A stretch of DNA of 64,000 nt from G965215225 sp965215225 (GTDB lineage: Bacteria > Pseudomonadota > Gammaproteobacteria > CBDBNL01 > JAAOII01). Below, piece by piece: positions 24,567-32,008 of the stretch. How positions within the stretch are numbered: position 1 is the first letter of the stretch; each line of letters opens with the position of its first letter. The stretch is taken from the NCBI GenBank assembly GCA_965215225.1, contig OZ244039.1, forward strand, positions 1,736,001-1,800,000, read 5' to 3'. The position numbers and the translations under genes are program-made. The notes beneath the pieces were generated by a model, which saw only the letters and a program-made list of their open reading frames with translations, was not told the origin of the DNA and did not search any database.

Positions 24567-26201
24567 TTAATCTTAGCGGGTGAAGATGACCAAATGAAAT
24601 TAACTACCTCTTCCACCGCCTCATGTCTGACGACAACCTCCTCTTCCTTTAGCTCAGCTGCTAAGGACGCATATTCCCACCTCAAGCAGGACTCATCGCC
24701 GGTCTGATGAAGAAAAATTGCCCTATTCATATTGTTCATCTAATCTTATCAGATTGTTTGTTTAATCTTATCGGAGAAAGAAAGACCAAGTGTCTTCAAC
24801 ACTCCAACCAGTTCATCTAAAAAGTCAATGAAATTAACTACCACCTTCCACCGCCTCATGCCTAACACAAACTTCTTCCTCCCCCAGCTCAGCCAAAGGC
24901 GCGTCTTCCCATTGCATACAAGACTCATCACCCGACCCCTGAGTAGACTTCCCACAGCGGGACGAGCCCAACGAGCAACGACCTGGTCCGGTCGAGGAAG
25001 GCCGGGGCGTCCGCCGCGACCTCGGCCGGTTCGCAGGTCCGCAGCGCACAGAGGTGCGGCCCCTCGAGGAAGCTCTCCGCTTTCGTCGCGTCGAGTTGGC
25101 GATCGATCTCGCCATACTTCTTGCAGGCGATCAAATCCGTCGAGGCGCCGAGCCCGACCTCCCGGCCGAGCGTCACGACGCGCGCGGCGTCGCGTCGAAG
25201 TGCCGCCGCCATCGGAGCGTCTTCGCTCAGCAGCGGGGGCGGTACATAGAGTCCGGCCCAGACCCCATCGGGCTGCAATCCGACGAAGAGCTGCGCGTCT
25301 TCCTTCTTCCGGCCTTCCCGGTAGAAGAGCGCCAGCATGTTGTTCTTGTAGGGGCTCTGCCCTCTTGCAAACCGCATGTCCCGATTGATCCGGGTGATGG
25401 TCCTGTTGACGTTCGGCCGGATCTCGCAATCGGGAATGTGCTCGCGCAGGGCCGGCCCGATATCGCCGACAGCGCTGCGCAAGGGACCAAGCAGGTTGCT
25501 CTCGTAGCGATCGCGGTTCGCCTCGAACCACGCTTTGTCGCGATGCGCGTTCAGATCGTCGAGAAAACGGAACGTCTCCGCCGAAAAATACTTCATAGTG
25601 TCACCTCTTCCTTCGCCTTGTATTTGACGATAACTTCTTCTTCCCCCAACTCAGCCAAAGTCTCCTCCTTTTCCTCCCACTTCAAGCAAGTCTCATCGCC
25701 GGTCTGATAAAGGAAAATCGCCTTGTTCATCTTGTTCATTTAATCTTATCAAGTTGTTTGTTTAATTTTATCGGAGAAAGAAAGGCCCAGTGTCTTCAAC
25801 ACTCCATCCAATTCATCCAAATAATCAATGAAATTAACTACCATCTTCCTTCGCCTCATGTTTGACGATAACTTCTTCTTCCCCCAGCTCAGCCAAAGGC
25901 TCCTCCCTCTCCTCCTCCCACTTCAAGCAGGACTCATCGCCGGTCTGATAAAGGAAAATCGCCTTATTCATATTGTTCATCTAATCTTATCAGGTTGTTT
26001 GTTTAATTTTATCGGAGAAAGAAAGACCCAGCGTCTTCAACACTCCATCCAATTCTTCTTCTCCTAGCTCAGCAGCTAAGGGCGTATCCTCCCACTTCAA
26101 GCAAGTCTCATCGCCGGTCTGATGAAGGAAAACCGCCTTGTTCGATTTGTTCGCCTTGTTCGCCTTCGCCTTATTCACCTTATTCACCTTATTCATCCTG
26201 C
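24567..26201 (-). repeat. Array of chimeric parB-3'/qor-5' fragments
   Basis: The whole parB-qor spacer is built of alternating degenerate copies of the qor 5' end (about 26053-26205, 25836-25981, 25604-25740, 24840-24940, 24600-24741) and of the parB 3' end (about 25987-26052, 25741-25835, 24742-24839, and a remnant at 24567-24599). Markers are the TCAGACCGGCGATGAGTC block of qor and the GTGTTGAAGACACT block of parB. A GC-rich gene sits between two qor fragments where a parB fragment would be expected. Units keep gene orientation (minus strand). Confidence 0.9.
24928..25596 (-). CDS. DUF2461-family protein, GC-rich foreign gene
   Basis: A 222-residue protein that looks like the DUF2461 (TIGR02453) family: FSAETFRFLDDLNAHRDKAWFEANR start, then NRTITRINRDMRFARGQSPY and a conserved GLQPDGVWAGLY stretch. 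Its function is unknown. The DNA (about 24940-25603) is strikingly GC-rich with GCG, CGC and GTC codons, unlike everything around it. The ATG at 25596 is preceded by repeat-derived GGAAGAGG, a possible ribosome site supplied by the host array. The last codons (GVG stop) come from the junction with a qor fragment, so the native C-terminus is probably truncated. An assembly chimera cannot be excluded. Confidence 0.7.
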   Translation of the reverse strand: MKYFSAETFRFLDDLNAHRDKAWFEANRDRYESNLLGPLRSAVGDIGPALREHIPDCEIRPNVNRTITRINRDMRFARGQSPYKNNMLALFYREGRKKEDAQLFVGLQPDGVWAGLYVPPPLLSEDAPMAAALRRDAARVVTLGREVGLGASTDLIACKKYGEIDRQLDATKAESFLEGPHLCALRTCEPAEVAADAPAFLDRTRSLLVGLVPLWEVYSGVG

Positions 26202-26205
26202 TCAT
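25990..26205 (-). pseudogene. Chimeric ORF: qor N-terminus fused in frame to ParB C-terminus
   Basis: A 71-codon open frame just after parB. Residues 1-50 resemble the qor N-terminus with an expanded Asn-Lys repeat (NKANKSNKAVFLHQTGDE), then the frame runs into LDGVLKTLGLSFSDKIK, the ParB C-terminus. It overlaps the parB stop codon region by four bases. It is best explained as a duplication junction; whether it is translated is unknown. Confidence 0.6.
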
Positions 26206-27074
26206 TTAATCTTATCGGGGGAAGAAAGACCCAGTGTCTTCAACACTCCATCCAGTTCATCTAAGGAGTTGTAATGAACTACCATCTTTCCTTTACCACT
26301 ATGGGTATATTGAAACTTAACCTGCACCCCCAATTTGTCGCTAATATCTTCTTGAAGTGACAGAATATTGACATCCATTTGCCGCCGTTTGCGCGGCCCC
26401 TTATGAAAGCGAATAACCAGCTTCTCTGTTTGACGGACGGTTAGTCTCTTGTTAACAACTTCCTCAGCAGCCCTTATTTGTTCCTTGTCCTCAAGCCCCA
26501 ATAGCACCTTAGCATGTCCTAGTTCCAATTTGCCAGCCTTAACCATTTCTCCTACTGGGTCTTCCAACCTTAACAAGCGAATAATATTTGCCACAGCCAC
26601 GCGCGACATACCTACCATGTCCGCCAGCTGTTTCTGAGTATAGTTGTAATTAGAGCGTAAGGATTCAAAGGCTTCTGCTTGTTCATAAGCATTAAGGTCA
26701 TCGCGCTGAACATTCTCAACCAGCGCCAGAACAGCAAGCGACCTGTCATCTACTTCACGCACTACCGCAGGCATATGACTTAGACCCACCATTTTTGCCG
26801 CCCGCCACCTTCTTTCACCAGCAATCAGCTCATACTCACTTGCTGTCTCCTGCTTAGGGCGAACTACTATGGGTTGAAGGACTCCCTGTGTCTGAATAGA
26901 AGAAGCCAGTTCTCTTAATGAATCGGTTCTAAAGTCATTGCGAGGCTGATAAGGATTAGGATGAATCTCATTAAGGGAAAGCTCAATAAGACTCTTGTCT
27001 TCTACCTTCTCTACATTAATGTCTTCTAAGAGAGCAGACAGATCCTTTCCTAAGGCTTTTCTTTTCTTTGCCAT
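26202..27074 (-). CDS. parB: Chromosome-partitioning protein ParB
   Basis: A 290-residue centromere-binding CTPase. The N-terminal ParB/Srx domain contains HPNPYQPRNDF and GERRWRAAKM, the motif NVQRDDLNAYEQAEAF follows, and the helix-turn-helix is in YTQKQLADMVGMSRVAVAN. The C-terminal dimerisation part ends with LDGVLKTLGLSSPDK. It binds parS sites and loads the ParA gradient for origin segregation. The gene follows parA after two bases. Its last ~60 bases have been copied repeatedly downstream. Confidence 0.95.
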   Translation of the reverse strand: MAKKRKALGKDLSALLEDINVEKVEDKSLIELSLNEIHPNPYQPRNDFRTDSLRELASSIQTQGVLQPIVVRPKQETASEYELIAGERRWRAAKMVGLSHMPAVVREVDDRSLAVLALVENVQRDDLNAYEQAEAFESLRSNYNYTQKQLADMVGMSRVAVANIIRLLRLEDPVGEMVKAGKLELGHAKVLLGLEDKEQIRAAEEVVNKRLTVRQTEKLVIRFHKGPRKRRQMDVNILSLQEDISDKLGVQVKFQYTHSGKGKMVVHYNSLDELDGVLKTLGLSSPDKIK

Positions 27075-27076
27075 AA

Positions 27077-27877
27077 TTATCTTTCCTCATGACGACGGAC
27101 AAATTCTCCTGCCAGAGCCAAATAGGTAATCGCACCAACCGACCTTCTATCATAGCTAACTGCAGGAAGCCCATGGCTGGGTGCTTCCGCCAAGCGCACA
27201 TTGCGCGGAATAATAACATTGTATACCTCAGAGGCAAAAGATTGAAGTAATTGATGAGAAACTTCGCGCGCTAACCGATTTCTTTTATCATACATGGTGC
27301 GCAATATGCCTTCAAATTCAAGCTTTGAATTAATAGTGGCCTTCACTCCTTCAACGGTTCTCATTAGTTCGGTCAGGCCGCGCAAAGCAAAATATTCACA
27401 TTGGATTGGAACAAGAATACTATCGGCGGCGCCCATACTATTGATAGTCAATATATTCAATGATGGGGGGCAATCTATCATTATGTAATTATAGTCAGTT
27501 CTTAAAGAAGCCAAAGCACTACGAAGCGCGAAGGGTCTTCTTTTGCCAGTAATGAGCTCTATCTCAGCTGCGGTGAGGTCGCGATTAGAAGGCAATAGGT
27601 CATATAGGGCGGGTGTGTCAGGCACTATGGCCTGGGTTGGTTTTTTCTTCTTCATCAGAACATCATAGATGGTCACCGTCCCCATCTTCTTCTCTATGCC
27701 GCTGCCGACAGTAGCATTTGCTTGTGGGTCCATATCCACAACCAATACCTTGCGATTAATTGCCACCAGCCCAGCCGCCAAGTTAATACAGGTTGTTGTC
27801 TTTGCCACTCCACCTTTTTGATTGGTAATGGCAACTATATGAGCCTGATGAGCCGGCTGCTTCAGCTTTTTTGCCAT
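27077..27877 (-). CDS. parA: Chromosome-partitioning ATPase ParA (Soj)
   Basis: A 266-residue ParA/MinD-type ATPase with deviant Walker A KGGVAKTT, the switch region VVDMDPQANAT and Walker B YIMIDCPPSLN. The short N-terminal extension without a helix-turn-helix fits chromosomal Soj. It overlaps the rsmG 3' end by 16 bases and lies next to parB, the common rsmG-parA-parB order near the replication origin, though mnmG is missing upstream here. Confidence 0.95.
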   Translation of the reverse strand: MAKKLKQPAHQAHIVAITNQKGGVAKTTTCINLAAGLVAINRKVLVVDMDPQANATVGSGIEKKMGTVTIYDVLMKKKKPTQAIVPDTPALYDLLPSNRDLTAAEIELITGKRRPFALRSALASLRTDYNYIMIDCPPSLNILTINSMGAADSILVPIQCEYFALRGLTELMRTVEGVKATINSKLEFEGILRTMYDKRNRLAREVSHQLLQSFASEVYNVIIPRNVRLAEAPSHGLPAVSYDRRSVGAITYLALAGEFVRRHEER

Positions 27878-28539
27878 ACCAATACCGAGAGCTTCATTGA
27901 TTCTTCATTTGCTTTCAAAGGAGGAATAGTTATTTTGTTGATAGTCATTGTCTGCCAGGGTTCAACTAGGTCGTTCAGTTCAGTTTGGCGAACCTTCCCT
28001 TTCATTGCCAATAGCCTGCCACTTCTTTTTAGCAGAGGCCAAGCAAGACGACACAAGACAAGGCAGCTGCCAAGGGCGCGGGCTGTTATTGTTTGAAAGC
28101 TGTTCTTCTCCTTAGCATCCTGAGCTAGGTCCTCTGCCCGTTTGTGGACTATCCTCAGATTAGACAGTTCCAGCTCGCTTTTAACTCTTAATAGAAAAGA
28201 TGCCTTTTTGTTGTTCTTCTCTATCAGGGTCCAACTATTCTCGCGCGCCATTAAAGCAAGTGGAATGGCAGGCAGGCCTGCCCCACTTCCTATATCGGCT
28301 AATTGGCTAGGAGCGGAAGGCAGAAAAGAGAACAGGCTGAAACTATCCATAATATGCCGCCTCACCCAATCAGATGGTGGAATTGAAGTAAGGCCAACCA
28401 GCTTGTTCCACTCTGCCATTAGGTTGAGATAGAGCCACAATTGGTCAATCAGATCAACAGCTGGCGGCAATCCCATCAGCTCCACTGCCTTTATCAACTC
28501 CCCCTTTGTCCCCTTAGCTAAGCGCATTTGCCAAGCCAT
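27862..28539 (-). CDS. rsmG: 16S rRNA (guanine527-N7)-methyltransferase
   Basis: A 225-residue Rossmann methyltransferase (GidB). LVGLTSIPPSDWVRRHIMDS matches the family's conserved N-terminal block, the SAM site is DIGSGAGLPAIPLAL and RALGSCLVLCRLAWPLL follows. It methylates N7 of G527 in 16S rRNA. The ORF overlaps hisC by 26 bases; a second ATG four codons in is possible. The neighbour upstream is hisC rather than mnmG. Confidence 0.92.
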   Translation of the reverse strand: MAWQMRLAKGTKGELIKAVELMGLPPAVDLIDQLWLYLNLMAEWNKLVGLTSIPPSDWVRRHIMDSFSLFSFLPSAPSQLADIGSGAGLPAIPLALMARENSWTLIEKNNKKASFLLRVKSELELSNLRIVHKRAEDLAQDAKEKNSFQTITARALGSCLVLCRLAWPLLKRSGRLLAMKGKVRQTELNDLVEPWQTMTINKITIPPLKANEESMKLSVLVWQKS

Positions 28540-29578
28540 TGAGAAATGAGCGGTTCTCTTCTGGTAATCCTATGGACACTCTTAGGCAATTAGCCAATAA
28601 AGGATGGCTATTATGAAGATTGCGCACCAGGATCTTCTGCTCTTTCAAGAGGTCAAAAACTTCTTGAGCCGATTTGTTCAAACAACGAAAGAGCAGAAAA
28701 TTGGTCTGACTAGGATAGACTTCGACGGAAGCCATTGATTGCATATCTTGATAGAGCTGCTCCCTTTGCTCGACTATCAATCTTGCCTTAGCGTAAAAAT
28801 AATCTAACTGGCCTAGTGCCCACTCAACACTGGCAAGGGTTAATGCATTGATGTTATAGGGAAGACGAATCTTCTGAAGCTCGCCAATGAGGTAAGGATC
28901 GGCCGCCAAGAAACCAAACCGAAGCCCTGCCAGCCCCAACTTAGAAAGAGTCCTCATTAATACTAGATTATTATGCCGTTTTAGAGATGGCAAGGAAAGG
29001 GAATCGGCAAAGAAACAATAGGCTTGATCTACCACTACCAGCCCCTCAGTCGCTTGAAGGGTCTGTTCTACTAGGTCGGCAGAGAAGAAGTTACCAGTCG
29101 GGTTGTTCGGCAGAGAAAGAAAGATGAGTTCTGGTTTATGCTGCCTAACCGCCTGAACGAATTTTTCTGTTGATAGGGAAAAATCCTCCTCTAAGGAAAC
29201 ACCTATATATGTCGCTCCTACTACACGGGCCAAATGTTCATACATTACAAAACTTGGGCTAGGACTGAGTAGTTTTTTGCTGCCGGTTAGAAGCAATAAC
29301 AACAGAATAAGTTCATCTGAGCCATTCCCCAGCAATAGACTATCAGGCAAATCGAAAGAACGGGCAAGAGAACGAAGAAAGTCGCGCTGATGAGAAATAG
29401 GATAGCGATTGATTTCCGCTTTCTTCAATGCAGCCAGCCACTTGGATTCTAGCTCTTCGAGCCCATAAGGACTTTCCATCGCATTGAGGCGAACACTAGC
29501 TGGCGAACTGGCGCGTAGAGCCTCATAGGGCGGCAGCTTGCCAAGAGCAAAGGGGATGAGTTTGCTTAGGTCTGTCAT
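28514..29578 (-). CDS. hisC: Histidinol-phosphate aminotransferase
   Basis: A 354-residue PLP-dependent class II aminotransferase of histidine biosynthesis. LNAMESPYG, LLGNGSDELI, LSLPNNPTGNFF, VVDQAYCFF and the PLP lysine in RTLSKLGLAGLRFG are in the expected order. The N-terminal half (RLNAMESPYGL) is close to the proteobacterial HisC2 type. It follows hisD after a 38-base spacer made of a short repeat. Confidence 0.93.
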   Translation of the reverse strand: MTDLSKLIPFALGKLPPYEALRASSPASVRLNAMESPYGLEELESKWLAALKKAEINRYPISHQRDFLRSLARSFDLPDSLLLGNGSDELILLLLLLTGSKKLLSPSPSFVMYEHLARVVGATYIGVSLEEDFSLSTEKFVQAVRQHKPELIFLSLPNNPTGNFFSADLVEQTLQATEGLVVVDQAYCFFADSLSLPSLKRHNNLVLMRTLSKLGLAGLRFGFLAADPYLIGELQKIRLPYNINALTLASVEWALGQLDYFYAKARLIVEQREQLYQDMQSMASVEVYPSQTNFLLFRCLNKSAQEVFDLLKEQKILVRNLHNSHPLLANCLRVSIGLPEENRSFLNGLANALS

Positions 29579-29665
29579 CTAAGTTCTTATATTTGGCTAA
29601 AAGCTCTCATGCTTGGCTAAAGGCTCTTATCTGGCTGAAGGCTCTCTTGGCTCAGGGCTCTTAAT
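29579..29665 (-). repeat. ~20-bp repeat spanning the hisD 3' end and the hisD-hisC spacer
   Basis: On the minus strand four to five units of AGAGCCTTTAGCCA type (20 bases or slightly shorter) run from the last codons of hisD through its stop and up to the hisC ATG. The repeat thus encodes the hisD C-terminal residues LRALSQESLQPDKSL and places the stop codon TAG inside one unit. Confidence 0.75.
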
Positions 29666-30927
29666 TTAGCCGAGAGAGAATGGGCAAACAGCCCTTCGGT
29701 CTCGGCTAGGGTTTGGGCAGGACCTGCCAACTCAGCCGCCGCTTCCTTATTGAGATTCACTAATGAAACCCTCTTGACAAAATCATAAACTCCTAAGGGA
29801 GAAGAGAAAGTACCAGCAGGTGAGGTAGGCAGAATATGGTTGGTGCCAATACAGTAATCACCAAAAACAACTGGGCTATGATAGCCGCAAAAAATAGCTG
29901 GTGGGCGAGTGAGCAATCTGCTATGCTCCTCGCTGTTTGCTGTCATCAACTGGGTATGCTCGGCAGCCAACTGATTAACGAGAATTAAGGCTTCTTCTAT
30001 ATCGCGGGTTTTAATGGCAAGACCGCGATTTTCTAATGACTGTTCAATAATCGAACGGCGAGGTTGACTAGCCACAAGTTCTTTGATACTAAGCGCCACT
30101 TCTGCCAATAGGTCTTCATAGGGCGAAAAGAGAAAGGCACCGGCATAGGGATCATGTTCTGCTTGAGCACATAGGTCTGCCGCTACCCATTCGGGCGGCG
30201 CCTGCTCATCTGCCACTATGGCAACCTCCGAAGGACCAGCTATGAGGTCTATGCCTACCTTGCCATAGACCAGCCTCTTTGCTTCGGCAACATAAGAATT
30301 GCCCGGCCCCACTATCTTAGCAACAGGTTCAATCGTCTGTGTGCCATAGGCCATGGCGGCTATAGCCTGAGCGCCTCCCAAACAATAGAGCCTGGTGATT
30401 GCTGGATTCATATGAGCACAAGCGAGAATGATATCGGATGGGCGACCATTGGTAGCTGGACTGAATACTACTAGCTCCTTAACGCCAGCAAGTTGGGCGG
30501 GAATAGCAGCCATCAACAGACTAGAAGGATAACAAGCACTACCGCCAGGAACATAGATTCCCACCCTTTCTAAAGGGAAAACAAGCTGTCGGAGCGAGCC
30601 CTTGGTTAGATTGGCGGGAAGCTCTTGACGAGAGTGATAAGCGGTGATATTGTCAGCAGCCGTCTGTAAGGCAGTCATAATAGCAGGGGGAATTCTCTCG
30701 GCCGCCGAGGCAAAAGCCGACCTCTCATATATTAGCTCTTCTACATTCTCAGCCCTAACGCCATCGTATTTTGCCGCCAATTCTAATAGGGCCCTATCCC
30801 CCTTTTGAGACACCGCCTCAAGAATGGCAAGAACCCTCTGAGTCAAAGCTTGTGGTTGTCTAGCGCGCTCTTGTATCCTAGCCCAGCAAGCAAGAAAGTC
30901 CGATTGGTCAGTGCTAAGTGATCTCAT
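29617..30927 (-). CDS. hisD: Histidinol dehydrogenase
   Basis: A 436-residue zinc enzyme catalysing the last two steps of histidine synthesis. PGGSACYPSSLLMAAIPA, KIVGPGNSYVAEAKR, IDLIAGPSEVAIVAD and AEHTQLMT (catalytic Glu/His region) are present in order. The C-terminal tail is encoded by a short tandem repeat. The next upstream gene lies about 100 bases away; a TATAAT 7 bases before the ATG hints at an almost leaderless message. Confidence 0.95.
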   Translation of the reverse strand: MRSLSTDQSDFLACWARIQERARQPQALTQRVLAILEAVSQKGDRALLELAAKYDGVRAENVEELIYERSAFASAAERIPPAIMTALQTAADNITAYHSRQELPANLTKGSLRQLVFPLERVGIYVPGGSACYPSSLLMAAIPAQLAGVKELVVFSPATNGRPSDIILACAHMNPAITRLYCLGGAQAIAAMAYGTQTIEPVAKIVGPGNSYVAEAKRLVYGKVGIDLIAGPSEVAIVADEQAPPEWVAADLCAQAEHDPYAGAFLFSPYEDLLAEVALSIKELVASQPRRSIIEQSLENRGLAIKTRDIEEALILVNQLAAEHTQLMTANSEEHSRLLTRPPAIFCGYHSPVVFGDYCIGTNHILPTSPAGTFSSPLGVYDFVKRVSLVNLNKEAAAELAGPAQTLAETEGLFAHSLSAKLRALSQESLQPDKSL

Positions 30928-31027
30928 AATGAGATTATATGCTTTGTTTAAGGTTTGCTAATTCAACTGAAAAGATAGCCGATTAAAAGAAGAAGCTATG
31001 AGAATTCAGCCGCGCCAGAATTTCTTG

Positions 31028-31831
31028 TTATAGATTTTGGTTGAGGAAATCTATGGTTCTTTTATAAGCCAGATTGGCTGCCTCTTGATTATAGCTAGGA
31101 TTGTCTGGATTGGCAAAACCATGCCCGGCATTAGGATAGATGAAAACCTGATGGTCGCCGGCAAGAGTTTTCAGTTTGATCTGAAATTGTTTAACATCAC
31201 TGACCTTAATGCTTCTGTCCTCTTCACCAAAATGACCTAATATACTCGCCCTCATCTTATCAAGGTCATCGGCTGGGTTAAATCTACCATAATAGATTAC
31301 CGAAGCCTTGGCACCTAAATTGTTCTTGGCTATCTGATAAGACCAGCCACCACCAAAGCACCAGCCGACCGAAGCGAGCTTATCCGCCTGGACGCGAGGA
31401 TGTTCTTTCAAATAGGAAAAAGCAGCGCGCAGATTGGCAAAAGCGCCTTCCATATTTCCTCTCACTCGCCCAGCAAGTTGGCGAGCCTGAGCTGGTGTGC
31501 TACCATACTCACCATCATAAAGATCTACCGCCAGGGCCACATAGCCCTCACTAGCAAATTGACGCGCCTTAGCACGAATGTCGTCATTTAATCCCCACCA
31601 TTCATGGATAAGAACAACAGCAGGATAGCTGTTTTGCAAAGCTGGGAAGGCAAGGTAGCCTTGGACCTTGGCACTTGGGGTGGAATGATAAACCACCTCC
31701 GCTGTCTCTATCTTAATTTCTGCAACTTCCGCAATTTCTGCTTCCGCCTTGATTAAGGCTAGCGGCAGAAAAGACAAGACAGCAAATAAAATTTTCAAAT
31801 ATGACATTGTCTTCATTTCAACCATTTTCAA
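31028..31831 (-). CDS. Exported dienelactone hydrolase family protein
   Basis: A 267-residue alpha/beta-hydrolase with an N-terminal signal peptide (YLKILFAVLSFLPLALI, near residues 11-27). The DLH triad is visible: Cys158 in GWCFGG, Asp205 in FGEEDRS and His237 in NAGHGFA, with HEWWGLND typical of the family. The substrate is unknown. The start of the mature protein (AEIAEVAEIKIETAEV) is a short Ala-Glu repeat. The ORF opens at 31831; internal ATGs at residues 6 and 9 are equally possible starts. Confidence 0.85.
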   Translation of the reverse strand: MKMVEMKTMSYLKILFAVLSFLPLALIKAEAEIAEVAEIKIETAEVVYHSTPSAKVQGYLAFPALQNSYPAVVLIHEWWGLNDDIRAKARQFASEGYVALAVDLYDGEYGSTPAQARQLAGRVRGNMEGAFANLRAAFSYLKEHPRVQADKLASVGWCFGGGWSYQIAKNNLGAKASVIYYGRFNPADDLDKMRASILGHFGEEDRSIKVSDVKQFQIKLKTLAGDHQVFIYPNAGHGFANPDNPSYNQEAANLAYKRTIDFLNQNL

Positions 31832-31944
31832 TTCTTCTCTTTATTATAAAGAGAAAGGTTTGATTAATTCATTTATTCTAACTAATGAGCGTCTTTGAAG
31901 ATTGAAATTGAGCGGCCAATCAAAATGAGTCATCTATTTTGAGG

Positions 31945-32008
31945 AGGGAAGCAGACTAGCCAAACGGGTTTATTTGGAGTGCCCCTGTCCTAGCCGTTTC
32001 GGTTGGAG
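31945..32008 (-). repeat. Single 66-bp-type repeat unit downstream of lipoprotein 1
   Basis: One copy of the same unit that forms the two long arrays further on (CAGACTAGCCAAACGGG, GTCCTAGCCGTTTCGG). The DNA at 31880-31945 resembles the flank of the other arrays (ATGAGCGTCTTTGAAGATTG against ATGAAAGCCTTTTGTAGATTG). So lipoprotein 1 has a one-unit version of the arrays behind lipoproteins 2 and 3. Confidence 0.75.

Noticed and set aside
24749..25707. Long open frames on both strands of the GC-rich block (for example 24749-25531 minus, 25054-25707 plus)
   Set aside because: High GC keeps all frames open. Only the 24928-25596 minus frame gives a recognisable family (DUF2461); the others are Arg/Ala-rich shadow translations.
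24567..26201. Insertion sequence as the source of the parB-qor repeats
   Set aside because: No transposase, terminal inverted repeats or target duplications were seen; the units match the two neighbouring gene ends instead.
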